Shown: positions 15,234 to 24,388, counted from the stretch's first letter. The stretch: DNA of 64,000 nt from Paenibacillus montanisoli (GCF_003268025.1 NZ_QLUW01000002.1:434001-498000); one strand, 5' to 3'. Notes: generated by a model from the sequence alone, not told the origin. Made by a program: numbers and translations.

Positions 15234-16019
15234 TCTTCCTGGCGTGGCCTCGATAAGATAATAGAAGCCCGTCGTTCGGATTCCGCGCCCAGTCGCATGT
15301 TTCTCAAACTCCGCTTTAATCCGTTCATAGCAAAACGCTCTAACATACTCTGCAAAAGTATCGCGCTGACCGAAGCAAACCAATGCCAAAATATCTTCCG
15401 CCGATGGGATCCATACCGTTTCTTGCAGCCTCTTAAGCTCGTTGACCCGAAGCCCGCTAGCTTCAAGCCGTTCTACGATCCTATCTAGGATAGGCGTCCC
15501 AGGCGCCGGCGGATCGAATAGACCCGGAAAGCATCGGCCGAGCTCTGCCCCTTCTCCATTCCCATCCCCAGGATGAAAGAGCAGCAGCGTGCCGCCTGGG
15601 CGAACGACCCGATTGCCTTCCCGGTACCAGCTCGTCGGCCCTTTCTTCGTGTAGGCGATGTCAAAGTAATGATCCGGAAACGGCAAGCTCTCCTTCGTGC
15701 TGCCCTGTACGAAACGCGCATTCGGCTTCCCGGCCAGCTTTGCCGTCTCAAGGTAGCCTGCCGTCAGATCGAACCCGACGATCTCCTCCACCCTGTCTGC
15801 CCATCGGTTCGTATAGCTGCCATGTCCGCATCCGACATCAAGCACCTTGCCGCGCATGACGGCGGCAAGCTTCTCCGTTAGTGCGTCTTCGGCCGGCTTG
15901 CCCTCGATGTCTTGGTTCCACGTAAACTCGTACTTGCCTGCAGCCGCAGCCAGCTGTTCATTCCACGGCTGTGATTGCGGACTTCGATACTCCGGATGGT
16001 TTCTTACGTCAGGGAACAT
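15222..16019 (-). CDS. Class I SAM-dependent methyltransferase
   Basis: 265 residues. Motif I is VLDVGCGHGSYT (about residues 59-70); the acidic end of strand 2 is VGFDLTAGYL, followed by QGSTKESLPFPDHYFDIAYT (motif II region, about 105-124) and VVRPGGTLLLFHPG (motif III). The N-terminal 50 residues include PWNEQLAAAAGKYEFTW. Small-molecule methyltransferases share this build; no substrate is evident. The GGAGG lies 11 bases before ATG 16019. Stands alone between the PhyH and Cys-rich genes. Confidence 0.88.
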   Translation of the reverse strand: MFPDVRNHPEYRSPQSQPWNEQLAAAAGKYEFTWNQDIEGKPAEDALTEKLAAVMRGKVLDVGCGHGSYTNRWADRVEEIVGFDLTAGYLETAKLAGKPNARFVQGSTKESLPFPDHYFDIAYTKKGPTSWYREGNRVVRPGGTLLLFHPGDGNGEGAELGRCFPGLFDPPAPGTPILDRIVERLEASGLRVNELKRLQETVWIPSAEDILALVCFGQRDTFAEYVRAFCYERIKAEFEKHATGRGIRTTGFYYLIEATPGRQAK

Positions 16020-16102
16020 TACGGTTCGCGCCTCCTCGCCTATTTCGATGCAGCTTGACTAGCATACAGAATATTTTTCCAGCTGGCTAGTAGTAAACGC
16101 AA

Positions 16103-16131
16103 TAAAAGAACCCGCTTCAAGAAGCGGGTTC
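16103..16131 (-). terminator. Terminator of the metE-CWC transcript
   Basis: Minus strand GAACCCGCTTC TT GAAGCGGGTTC hairpin followed by TTTTATT. Confidence 0.85.
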
Positions 16132-16157
16132 AGGGTTACGGTATAACGATCTAACGG

Positions 16158-16382
16158 TTACTCCTTACGCTCCCCGCCTGATTTCGCCGCAGTCGCCATC
16201 AGGAATGCGTTCAAGCAATCGATACAAATGCATGCCTTTCCCCGCAGCTCCGCCGGGACCAGCTCGAAAATCCCGCTAGGAAACAGCTCGCTGGCGCACC
16301 AGCAAGCATGGCTTCCTTCGCAATCGTTCCGGTTATGGCAAATGGGACATTCCTTCTCATGCCGGTGGACATCTTCATTCAT
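16158..16382 (-). CDS. Cysteine-rich CWC family protein
   Basis: 74 residues. Eight cysteines in the CWC pattern: CPICHNRNDCEG, ACWCAS, then FELVP and ACICIDCLNAF. The spacing suggests a small metal-binding (probably zinc) fold. Function is unknown. The frame is open upstream into metE, but AAGGAG and family length favour ATG 16382. It lies 25 bases after metE and shares its terminator, so it is probably made when metE is expressed; a link to zinc supply for the zinc enzyme MetE is conceivable but speculative. Confidence 0.8.
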   Translation of the reverse strand: MNEDVHRHEKECPICHNRNDCEGSHACWCASELFPSGIFELVPAELRGKACICIDCLNAFLMATAAKSGGERKE

Positions 16383-16407
16383 GCGATTCACCGACTCCTT
16401 ATTCGAA

Positions 16408-18708
16408 TTATGCGTCAGCAGGCACGGCGTACTTCTGTCTTGCCGTCCGCGTCGCTTCAACCATATTCCGCAAGGCGAGCACGGTCTCCTCCTCCTTGCG
16501 GGTCTTCAAGCCGCAGTCCGGATTGATCCAGAACTGCCCGGGAGAAAGCACGCGAAGCGCGCGGTCGATCATGGCCTCCATCTCCTCCACAGCCGGGATG
16601 CGCGGACTATGAATATCGTACACGCCCAGGCCAATGCCTTTGTCATAGGTTTTATTCTCGAAGCTCGCAATTAATTCCCCGTGGCTGCGGGACGTTTCGA
16701 TGGAGATGACATCCGCGTCAAGCGCGCTGATCGCGTCGATGATTTCATTAAATTCGCTATAGCACATGTGGGTATGAATTTGCGTTTCGTCCTTCACGGT
16801 TGCCGTCGCCAGGCGGAAGGCGCGAACCGCCCAGTTCAAGTAATGCGGCCACTTCTCCCGTTTAAGCGGCAAACCCTCGCGAATCGCCGGCTCATCCACT
16901 TGAATCATCCCGATGCCGGCCGCTTCCAGCGCTTCGACTTCCTTGCGCAGCGCAAGCGCAATCTGATAAGCTACTTCTTCGCGGGACAGATCGTCGCGAA
17001 CGAAGGACCAGTTCAGAATCGTGATCGGCCCGGTCAGCATCCCCTTCACCGGCAGCTCCGTAAGCGACTGAGCATAGACCGTCTCCTCCACGGTCATCGG
17101 AGCGTCCAGTTCCACATCCCCGTAAATGATCGGCGGCTTTACGCACCGCGAACCGTACGACTGCACCCAGCCGTTCGCCGTGAACGCGAATCCGGCAAGC
17201 TTTTCCCCGAAAAATTCAACCATATCGGTGCGCTCGAACTCGCCATGCACGAGAACGTCGAGCCCTAATTCGGTCTGAATGCCGATCCAGCGCTTAATTT
17301 GTTCCCGGATAAACCCGTCGTACTGCTGCTCGCTCCATGCCCCTTTGCGCCATTGATGCCGTGCGCCGCGGACTTCAGCCGATTGCGGAAAGCTGCCGAT
17401 CGTTGTCGTTGGCAGAAGCGGCAGCTGCCAGCGTTCTTTCTGCGTCTCCCGCCGCTCGGCAAAGCTGCTTGCCCGGGCAAACGGCTGCGTCGCAAGATCG
17501 GCAATCCCCTGCAGCGCTTCGCTGCGGGCACGCGATGGCGACTGCTGCAGCGCTTGGCGGCTGCGCTGCGACTCGTCCAATTCCGCGCGAATCGCTTCTT
17601 CGCCATGCCTGATTCCACGGGCAAGCAGCGCCGCTTCCTCAAGCTTCTCATCGGCGAAGGCAAGCGCGCCGCGCAGCACCGCGTCAAGCGCTGTCTCCTG
17701 CTCCGCGCTGACCGGCACATGCAGCAGACTGCAGGAAGGCTGGACGATCACGCGATCAGCATCAATCTTCTCGCAAATCCGCTGCAGCGTCTCCAGTTTA
17801 CGATCCAAATCGGACCGCCAAATGCCTCTACCGTCGATAATGCCCACGCCCAGCACTTTATCCGCAGGAAATCCGTGCGTTAGGACCGCTTGTTCGTTCC
17901 TGCCGCCATCATGCACGAAGTCGAGCCCGATGCCGTGAACCGGCAGCGCGGTAATCGCTTCATAACCCTCGATGGCTTCAAAGTACGTTTGCAGCAGGAT
18001 GCGAATGCCTGGCGCCTCCTTGCGCAGCGCATCGTATATCCGATTGATTCGACCATACTCAGCTGCATCCAGCGATGTGCACAGTACAGGCTCGTCGATT
18101 TGCACCCATGCCGCGCCTTCCGCTTCCAGCTCGCGAAGCACCTGCGCATACAGCGGCAGAAGCGCCTCGATCCACCGATCCGTTTCCGCCTCCGTATAGC
18201 CCTTGGACAATTTCAGGAACGTATACAATCCGAGCAGAACCGGCCGGCCATCGATGCCTAGCTCGTTCTTCGCCTCCCGATACGCATCGACCAACCGGTT
18301 ATGGGTCAGCGTTGGCGTCAGCCCGTTCAATTCAGGCACGATATAATGGTAGTTCGTGTTGAACCATTTGGTCATTTCGCAGGCCGCCGCCGCTTGATTC
18401 CCCCGCGCCAGCGCATAGTAGAGCGCCAGATCCGGCTTGCCGCCGGCGGCATGGTCGCCGAACCGTTCCGGAATCAAACCGAACATGACGGCGGTATCCA
18501 GCACGTGATCATAGTATGTAAAGTCGCCGACTGGAATAATATCGATTCCTGCAGACCGCTGCTTGCGCAAGTGCTGAAGCCGGATCGCTTTCAGCTGCGC
18601 ATGCAGCTCGGCCTCTTTCAAGTGCCCTGCCCAATATAGCTCCAATGCTTTCTTCCATTCCCGGCCGCGCCCAATGCGCGGGTACCCTAGATTTGCGCTT
18701 TGTACCAT
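16408..18708 (-). CDS. metE: Cobalamin-independent methionine synthase
   Basis: 766 residues, the full length of MetE (5-methyltetrahydropteroyltriglutamate-homocysteine methyltransferase). The N-terminal barrel begins NLGYPRIGRGREWKKALE, where the conserved NLGFPRIG segment binds folate. The C-terminal catalytic barrel begins about residue 425 (LPLLPTTTIGSFPQ). Zinc ligands are visible in HTHMCYSEF (His and Cys) and in NPDCGLKTR (the last Cys). The enzyme moves a methyl group from methyl-folate to homocysteine, the last step of methionine synthesis. AAGGAGAG precedes the ATG. A LysR regulator gene lies directly upstream with a dyad between them. Confidence 0.97.
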   Translation of the reverse strand: MVQSANLGYPRIGRGREWKKALELYWAGHLKEAELHAQLKAIRLQHLRKQRSAGIDIIPVGDFTYYDHVLDTAVMFGLIPERFGDHAAGGKPDLALYYALARGNQAAAACEMTKWFNTNYHYIVPELNGLTPTLTHNRLVDAYREAKNELGIDGRPVLLGLYTFLKLSKGYTEAETDRWIEALLPLYAQVLRELEAEGAAWVQIDEPVLCTSLDAAEYGRINRIYDALRKEAPGIRILLQTYFEAIEGYEAITALPVHGIGLDFVHDGGRNEQAVLTHGFPADKVLGVGIIDGRGIWRSDLDRKLETLQRICEKIDADRVIVQPSCSLLHVPVSAEQETALDAVLRGALAFADEKLEEAALLARGIRHGEEAIRAELDESQRSRQALQQSPSRARSEALQGIADLATQPFARASSFAERRETQKERWQLPLLPTTTIGSFPQSAEVRGARHQWRKGAWSEQQYDGFIREQIKRWIGIQTELGLDVLVHGEFERTDMVEFFGEKLAGFAFTANGWVQSYGSRCVKPPIIYGDVELDAPMTVEETVYAQSLTELPVKGMLTGPITILNWSFVRDDLSREEVAYQIALALRKEVEALEAAGIGMIQVDEPAIREGLPLKREKWPHYLNWAVRAFRLATATVKDETQIHTHMCYSEFNEIIDAISALDADVISIETSRSHGELIASFENKTYDKGIGLGVYDIHSPRIPAVEEMEAMIDRALRVLSPGQFWINPDCGLKTRKEEETVLALRNMVEATRTARQKYAVPADA

Positions 18709-18791
18709 GATGATCTCTCCTTGTTTCGTTGATAAGGAAAAGATACCACTCCCGCGCCGCTATAAGGTAACTCCAATAAACTATTGCCGGT

Positions 18792-18808
18792 TATAGCAAA
18801 AAGCTATA
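18792..18808. promoter_or_regulatory. MetR-like box upstream of metE
   Basis: TATAGC-N5-GCTATA, a perfect dyad in the 109-base gap between the LysR gene and metE. It resembles the TATAG-type dyads reported for MetR/MtaR LysR regulators of Firmicutes, and is the likely binding site of the adjacent regulator. Confidence 0.6.
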
Positions 18809-18817
18809 TGAAAGAGC

Positions 18818-19720
18818 CTAATTTTCTAGCGTAGCTTTAAGAGCCTCCACATATTCCAGTGCCAGCTTCGACAAAGCCGCATTCCGGTGACAAATCCATC
18901 CGACATGGATCGTCTCTTCGCTCGCAAGCGGAACGGGAATGATCTCGTTGCCGTTCAAGTCGGCGCTCAATACGCCCGTCGATATCGTGTAGCCGTTCAG
19001 ACCGATCAGCAAATTGAACAGCGTTGCGCGGTCGTTCACCCGGATGCTCTTCTTATGGGACAGCGTGCTCAAAATTTCTTCGGCGAAATGAAACGAATTG
19101 TACTCGCCCTGCTCAAAATGCAAATACGGATAATCCTGCAGCTGCTCGAGCGTAATCACCTTTTGCTTGGCAAGAGGATTATAGACGCTTATGAACACAT
19201 GCGCTCTAGCCGTGAACAGGCTCGTGAACATCAGATTTGCGTTTTTGAGCAGCCGGTTCATGACGTTTTTGTTGAACTCGTTGACGTAGAGTATGCCGAT
19301 CTCGCTGCGCTGCGTCCGGACATCCTCAATAATTTCATGCGTCTTCGTCTCGCGCAGCGCAAGCTCATACTCGTCCTGTCCGTGCTCGTTCACCAGCTTG
19401 ACGAACGCATTCACGGCAAACGCATAGTGCTGCGTCGAGACGGAGAAATGCTGCGGCGCAGGCTTTGCGTTCTTGTACCGGCTCTCCAGCAAATCCGCCT
19501 GCTCCACTACCTGGCGCGCATAGCCGAGAAATTCCGCGCCTGCCTTCGAGAGCAGAATGCCCTTGTTTGTCCGCTCGAATATCGTAATCTGAATCTCTTC
19601 TTCCAGCTCCTTGATCGCGTTCGACAGGCTCGGCTGCGAAATAAACAGCCGTTTGGCCGCCTCGTTAATGGAGCTCCGGTTGGCCACCTCGATGACATAC
19701 CGCAACTGCTGCAGCGTCAC
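18818..19720 (-). CDS. LysR-family regulator, probable metE activator
   Basis: 300 residues, typical LysR length. The winged helix-turn-helix is at residues 1-60 (SINEAAKRLFISQPSLSNAIKELEEE), followed by a LysR substrate-binding domain from about residue 90. The GTG at 19720 is preferred to the ATG at 19756 because GGAAGTGG lies just upstream and the protein then starts VTLQQLRYV as is usual. Location immediately before metE, same strand, with an intervening dyad, supports a MetR-like role sensing homocysteine or a related metabolite. That role is inferred from context. Confidence 0.88.
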   Translation of the reverse strand: MTLQQLRYVIEVANRSSINEAAKRLFISQPSLSNAIKELEEEIQITIFERTNKGILLSKAGAEFLGYARQVVEQADLLESRYKNAKPAPQHFSVSTQHYAFAVNAFVKLVNEHGQDEYELALRETKTHEIIEDVRTQRSEIGILYVNEFNKNVMNRLLKNANLMFTSLFTARAHVFISVYNPLAKQKVITLEQLQDYPYLHFEQGEYNSFHFAEEILSTLSHKKSIRVNDRATLFNLLIGLNGYTISTGVLSADLNGNEIIPVPLASEETIHVGWICHRNAALSKLALEYVEALKATLEN

Positions 19721-19785
19721 ATCCACCACTTCCTTGCTAATTACATTTGTTCTCATTCTAGTACAAAGCGTCCGGGAACAAAAGA

Positions 19786-19811
19786 AAAAAGGCCGCGCAT
19801 AACGCGGCCTG
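19786..19811 (-). terminator. Terminator of the WG-repeat gene
   Basis: Minus strand AGGCCGCG TTATG CGCGGCCT hairpin followed by TTTTTCTTTT, eight bases below the stop of the WG-repeat gene. Confidence 0.88.
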
Positions 19812-19818
19812 TCACACC

Positions 19819-22317
19819 TTAATGGAACGAACGCCAGAAGGCGCCATCCGTATCAATGATGCTTCTGATTTCGGCGAACGGAATCGTGAACGTCGGGAAC
19901 CCGGCCGCATACGGCGCGATTTCGTAGGGCTCGAAATAGAGATGCAGGGCATCCTCCGTCACATAGAACGGCTGATCCGGGCGAATGCCTTTGTAAGCGT
20001 CCGGGAACACGTAGGAATATTGCGGATCTTCTTTGATCTGCTTCCCGACGATGTCACTGAGCACCTTCACATAATCGCTTCCCGGTTTGAAAAGATCCTT
20101 CAGCGCATACATACGGCCGGTCGACAGGTCTATAATCGCGTACACCCTGGTCGGCATGCCATGGGCAGCGCCGAATGGATAGTTATAACCGATCAGTTCA
20201 AGCTCCAGCAGCTGCTGCTTGAAGAATGCCACCTCAAAGTCGCCTGTGTACGAATATTCGAGCTTCGTGTCCGGCGGGATCGGCTTCACTTGCGACATTT
20301 CGCGCAGCTTTGTATTGACGGACCGTTTGGCGGCTTCGTCCGACATGCCTTCTACCTGAGGATAGTAAACCAGGTAATCCCGGTTTGGCTTATATTTTTC
20401 CTCCTTCACATAGTAAGGCTGCTTTAGCGGGATGACCGTGTTCTGCTGCCAAACGACGCGGCCTGCGCGGTCCAGGTAGGAAAGACGCAGATCGACATAA
20501 GACTTGATGAGGCCCCCGTGCTCCAGTGTAAGGATACCGCTTCCGTCGACACGCGGAAAGCCGGGCGCCGGCTTGCCGGAGGTATCGATGAAATAGGTCT
20601 GCTTCCCATCCGAAGCGGACGCGACGCCGTCCTTGTAATCGAAAACATCAGTGTAGACAAAGTCCGTTAGCAGCCGGCCGTCCCAATCCGCAATGGCAAA
20701 GTTCGAGCCAAGGTAAGGCTGATCCTTATTGATCGCGCGGCCGAGCGCAAAGCGCCCGCTTCCCAGGTTTCGGACATCGTTATATTCCGGCTTAACGATA
20801 TACGTTCCCTGTTTGTTGATGACGCCGTAATTGTTCCGGTAATCCTCGGAGGTGTTGACGATGGCCCTGCCGTCTTCAAACGGCATCGCGGTGGAATAGG
20901 CCGGTTGAATGACGACGTTGCCCCGTTCGTCCATATATCCGGCTTTTCCGCCTGCCTCTTTGACGAAGGACAGCAGCCCGTCACCAGGCGGGCCTACGAC
21001 CATATAGGGGGAGTACGTGTGGATTTTGCGCCCATCAGGCCCGATCAAAGCGTACTCATTGTCTTTCACTTTGACAAGCGCCTGGTTATCGCGAAAATCA
21101 TTCGCTTCTTCAAATTGCGCAGAAATAACGGGGTTGCCCTGCAAATCCAAATAGCCGTATTTCGACGTATCCTGGCCGCTGCTATCTTTTACGGTGTCAT
21201 TGAAGACGGCTCTTCCGCCCTTCATGTCGGCGATATACGGATAAGCCCGATTGGTCAGAACCGTACCGCTCTCGTTGATCAGCTTGAAGCCTTGATGATC
21301 GATAACGGCCGCCCGATGTTCGGAAAATTGGCCGATCGAGTCGTATTTCGGAGGAACGACGTATTGCGCGGAGGCATTGATAACGCCATATTTCCTATTC
21401 TCGGCCACTACGGCAAGATCATTGTCCTGAAAATCGCTTGCATCGTCGAAGCGCGGCGGTATCGCCATGCTTCCTTTGCTGTCGATATAGCCCCATTTCA
21501 TGCCGTCCACGGTTTTGAGCGATGCCGGGAACAATTCCACTACACGCTGCGAGCGAACCGGCTCCAGCACATCCCGGATATTCTGCTCCAGCTCAAGCAG
21601 CGTCTCCCGAGTCGGCTGGGCAAACGCCAGCGCCTGATGGACGGAAACGAGCGCGGGCTCCGGCGAGCCGGCGCGGTACTGCGCGTCCGCGAGACAGTAC
21701 CAATAGAGCGGATACTGCGGATATTGCCATACTAATCGCTCATAATAGCGGACGACATGCGGAAAATAATAGCTGTAAACGTCTTGCGCCGGAACGAAAG
21801 CGCCGCCTTGCCATCTCAGCACCTCGATCCGGTAAGATTCGCCGCTGTTTTGAAGCCAGAGCGCAAGCTCCGCCTTTCCGTCTTGGCCATTGTCACCGGG
21901 CATATCGATCGCATCCAAATAGCTGTAGCTCATGCCGGACGGCGCAACATCCCGCAGTCCTTCCTTAGACCATTCATAGACCGACAGCTTCGACCACTGC
22001 TCATTGAGCTGCCAGCCGACGATCAAGTTGTTCCGCCCGGCTCTTAACACCGGCATGACCGTAAGCCGGGAAACGCCGTATCCCGGCCCTTTCGCTTCCG
22101 CGGCCTTCTCCCAAACGCCGTTTCGAGCCTGCAGCACCATCAGATGAAGCTGGCTGCGAAACCGGTAAACCGCGGCAATTTCCTGCATTCGGTCACCGTT
22201 TAAATCCGCTGCACACACCGCCGCATAAGCGGCGGACGGGTTGATCAACATCAGCTCGGCACCGCTTGGCATGTTCGCCAAGGCGATTTGCACCAGCTGC
22301 TGTTCGTTCGCGGCCAT
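19819..22317 (-). CDS. WG-repeat protein with C-terminal DUF3298-like domain
   Basis: 832 residues without a signal peptide or membrane segment. Residues 1-180 look like an FG-GAP/VCBS-style beta domain (CAADLNGDRMQEIAAVY). A short helical TPR-like part follows (YPLYWYCLADAQYRAGSPEPALVSVHQAL, about 205-233). About six WG (KWGYID..G) repeats run from 283 to 590. The C-terminus (about 650-832) matches the DUF3298/DUF4163 fold (YSYTGDFEVAF, IDLSTGRMYALKDLF). Such proteins are common in Paenibacillus and have no established role. GAGGGAGG precedes the ATG. Monocistronic with a strong terminator. Confidence 0.87.
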   Translation of the reverse strand: MAANEQQLVQIALANMPSGAELMLINPSAAYAAVCAADLNGDRMQEIAAVYRFRSQLHLMVLQARNGVWEKAAEAKGPGYGVSRLTVMPVLRAGRNNLIVGWQLNEQWSKLSVYEWSKEGLRDVAPSGMSYSYLDAIDMPGDNGQDGKAELALWLQNSGESYRIEVLRWQGGAFVPAQDVYSYYFPHVVRYYERLVWQYPQYPLYWYCLADAQYRAGSPEPALVSVHQALAFAQPTRETLLELEQNIRDVLEPVRSQRVVELFPASLKTVDGMKWGYIDSKGSMAIPPRFDDASDFQDNDLAVVAENRKYGVINASAQYVVPPKYDSIGQFSEHRAAVIDHQGFKLINESGTVLTNRAYPYIADMKGGRAVFNDTVKDSSGQDTSKYGYLDLQGNPVISAQFEEANDFRDNQALVKVKDNEYALIGPDGRKIHTYSPYMVVGPPGDGLLSFVKEAGGKAGYMDERGNVVIQPAYSTAMPFEDGRAIVNTSEDYRNNYGVINKQGTYIVKPEYNDVRNLGSGRFALGRAINKDQPYLGSNFAIADWDGRLLTDFVYTDVFDYKDGVASASDGKQTYFIDTSGKPAPGFPRVDGSGILTLEHGGLIKSYVDLRLSYLDRAGRVVWQQNTVIPLKQPYYVKEEKYKPNRDYLVYYPQVEGMSDEAAKRSVNTKLREMSQVKPIPPDTKLEYSYTGDFEVAFFKQQLLELELIGYNYPFGAAHGMPTRVYAIIDLSTGRMYALKDLFKPGSDYVKVLSDIVGKQIKEDPQYSYVFPDAYKGIRPDQPFYVTEDALHLYFEPYEIAPYAAGFPTFTIPFAEIRSIIDTDGAFWRSFH

Positions 22318-22410
22318 GTCAGCATCCTCCCTCTCCCCGCATTCTTCGCCTAATCGTATGCGGGTTGATGCCAGATATGCCTATTTATGGTGAATTGATT
22401 CCTCCCTAAA

Positions 22411-22452
22411 TAAAAAACCCGGCCGCGCGTACAACTACGCAGGACCGGGTTT
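22411..22452 (-). terminator. Terminator of the DUF1761 gene
   Basis: Minus strand AAACCCGG / CCGGGTTT arms with an internal G/C-rich stem, followed by six T residues. Confidence 0.75.
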
Positions 22453-22472
22453 CCGTCAGGATGAATGCAGGA

Positions 22473-22916
22473 CTAGCTCCAGAACCAGAAAATAAGCAGC
22501 AGCATCGTAAAGCGCACAACCTCATACGATGTGTCCACGGCAACTACGAGCCAGCTCTTGAACTGCCAAACTTTCTTGCCGACCGTGAACGGCAGCGTAT
22601 AGCCGGCAGTGAGCAGCATCGTGAACCAGAACGCGCCGGCCAGCGAATCGCCGTCATAGCCGAAGGCCTGTCCGCCGGCTTTCCACAGCTGCAAGCATAC
22701 CGAAAACGCAATCGATGTGATGAACGAAACCAGAATGTAGATGATAAAGGATTGAATCTTCGTCGCCTTGCTCGGTTCGTCCGGGCCGGCTACTTTACCG
22801 TACATATCCCGTTGATAAGGCTTCTTCCAGATGACGGCCATCCATAGAAAGCCCAGTACCAATGACAGTACGCCCGTTACCGCAACCGCCCCGTAATTTA
22901 CTTCGCTTAACAGCAT
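22473..22916 (-). CDS. DUF1761 family membrane protein
   Basis: 147 residues, four predicted membrane helices (about 8-28, 57-77, 94-114, 123-145). The N-terminal NYGAVAVTGVLSLVLGFLWM and the following WKKPYQRDM match DUF1761, where a helix is followed by a short polar loop containing W. Function unknown. GAGGGTA eight bases before ATG 22916 favours this start over the ATG five codons upstream. The promoter carries two copies of a palindromic operator, so expression is probably under tight repression. Confidence 0.8.
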   Translation of the reverse strand: MLLSEVNYGAVAVTGVLSLVLGFLWMAVIWKKPYQRDMYGKVAGPDEPSKATKIQSFIIYILVSFITSIAFSVCLQLWKAGGQAFGYDGDSLAGAFWFTMLLTAGYTLPFTVGKKVWQFKSWLVVAVDTSYEVVRFTMLLLIFWFWS

Positions 22917-22953
22917 AAACAATACCCTCATTTCGATAAATGTCGTTTAATAC

Positions 22954-23013
22954 GAAACCATTTGGTTTCACTTTATGAATCCGATTATATACAACCATTT
23001 GGTTTCCTGTCAA
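22954..23013 (-). promoter_or_regulatory. Promoter with two identical-core operators
   Basis: Minus strand TTGACA (23013-23008), 18-base spacer, TATAAT (22989-22984). Operator AACCA-TT-TGGTT fills the spacer (22993-23004), and a longer copy GAAACCA-TT-TGGTTTC lies downstream (22954-22969). Their centres are 37 bases apart. The binding protein is not encoded nearby. Confidence 0.75.
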
Positions 23014-23081
23014 TCGCCTTTCCGCAAAAAATTCCGGCCTCCTATCAGGGAACCGGAACCTCATTTAAAGCCACTCTCGCT

Positions 23082-23993
23082 TTACCCGTTTACGTCCAAG
23101 CCTGCCGGTCTTGCATGCGGCGTGCGGCGCTTCAAATTCGTGATCGCCACGCCGACCAAGATGAGCGCGCCTCCTGCGATTTGCGCCGCATGAATCGGGT
23201 CTCCGAGGACGAAGTAACTCACCACGATGGCAACGAAAGGCGGTATGTTCATAAACATCGCGCTCATCGATGCGCCGACAACCGCGATGCCCTGATTCCA
23301 CCAGAACCCGGCTAATCCTTGACCGATTACCGCTACGACAACCAACAACACCCAGACGAACAAACGGTGGCTTCCGTGCAAATGTCCGCTCCACGCCTCG
23401 ACGCCTACTGCCGGCGTCATGAGGATCGTACCGATGACCGTGGAATAGATCGTCACCTCATAAGAAGTCAGTGTAATGGTCAATTTGCGGATGAACAGCA
23501 GGCTGACCGACATGCCAAGCATCGCCGCGAGCAAGTAAATGTCCCCCTTGGAGATTCCGATTTCCTTGCCCCCATACAGCACAATACAGACTACGCCGAC
23601 AAGCGCGACCAAGGCACCTGATATTTTTTGCACCGACATCGTTTCGTTTAGAAACATACGGGACAGCAGCGTCGTCGCAATCGGCGATAACGCGATAATG
23701 AGTGCGGCATTGCCGGCCGTCGAATGCTGCAAGCCGGTGAAATAGAACAGCTGGTTGATGAGCGTGCCGGTAATGCCGGCTAGCATCAGCAGTCAGAACT
23801 CCCGAATAGTCGGACGCCTGACGGATTGGCCGACCAGAGCAACGCTGATCAGAAAGAGCGACATGACGACTAACCTGGCAAAGGACAAATAAATCGGCGA
23901 GAAATCACGCAGCATATAGGCGCTGGCAACATAGTTGCCGCCCCAAAGCAGCGATACGGCACATAGCTTGAATAGTACAGTGCGGTCTTGCAT
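23082..23993 (-). pseudogene. DMT-superfamily (EamA) transporter gene interrupted by an in-frame stop
   Basis: A gene of 303 codons plus stop that would encode a ten-helix EamA-type drug/metabolite transporter. The N-terminal 66 codons (MQDRTVLFKLCAVSLLWGGN, helices 1-2) end at TGA (23795-23793). The same frame continues without a shift through LLMLAGITGTLINQLFYFTG to the normal C-terminus at 23082. In relatives this loop usually reads like W-L-L, so a single TGG to TGA change would explain the break. Either the gene is dead, or re-initiation at ATG 23786 gives a truncated product, or the base is a sequence error. The 5' region has an extended -10 (TGCTATAAT). Confidence 0.85.
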
Positions 23994-24016
23994 CGTTATA
24001 TAAGTCTCCTTGATAA

Positions 24017-24035
24017 CTCGCGGCAAGGCCGCGAG
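24017..24035. other. Hairpin in the leader of the EamA gene
   Basis: CTCGCGGC-AAG-GCCGCGAG, a perfect eight-base-pair stem just upstream of the AAGGAG ribosome site (24004-24009) of the interrupted transporter gene. Further up, ACGTTAACGT (24106-24115) is a ten-base palindrome before the -10 box at 24087-24092. Confidence 0.4.
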
Positions 24036-24211
24036 CGTAGTTGCTTTGCGCCATTCGGACCACATACGTGACCGATTGCTGGATTGATTATAGCACCGAT
24101 TGCTTACGTTAACGTTAGTTTTATCAAAAAATAAATCCAGTTTTACTTTCCAGCGGCATAAAAATAAAAGGAGCGGATGATCGACAAGCCAAAACTGGGA
24201 GATGAACGTCA

Positions 24212-24388
24212 ATGAACACAGGAAAAGCTTTGCGGTTATTGGTGATCGGTTTCGTCATAGCCATCCTTGCGATCGGAATGCTGCCCTTCCTTGTCGTTTA
24301 CAGCTGGAGCGATCTTTACGGCATAACTGAAATGGAGCCCGCCTCCACCCCGCTGTCGGTTTTGTTAAAGCTGCTAAAGCAGCAGTGA
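24212..24388 (+). CDS. Small single-pass membrane protein, 58 residues
   Basis: Short frame starting MNTGKALRLLVIGFVIAILA with one hydrophobic helix (about residues 8-32) and a polar C-terminal tail ending in LLKLLKQQ. GGGAG lies ten bases before the ATG and an intrinsic terminator starts 12 bases after the stop, both of which support a real gene. No family recognised. Confidence 0.6.
   Translation: MNTGKALRLLVIGFVIAILAIGMLPFLVVYSWSDLYGITEMEPASTPLSVLLKLLKQQ

Noticed and set aside
18709-18817. S-box or T-box riboswitch before metE
   Set aside because: The leader is only about 110 bases and shows no S-box core or T-box sequence; a protein-binding dyad is present instead.
18887-19822. 311-codon plus-strand frame opposite the LysR gene
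   Set aside because: Shadow of a clear LysR regulator; no domain.
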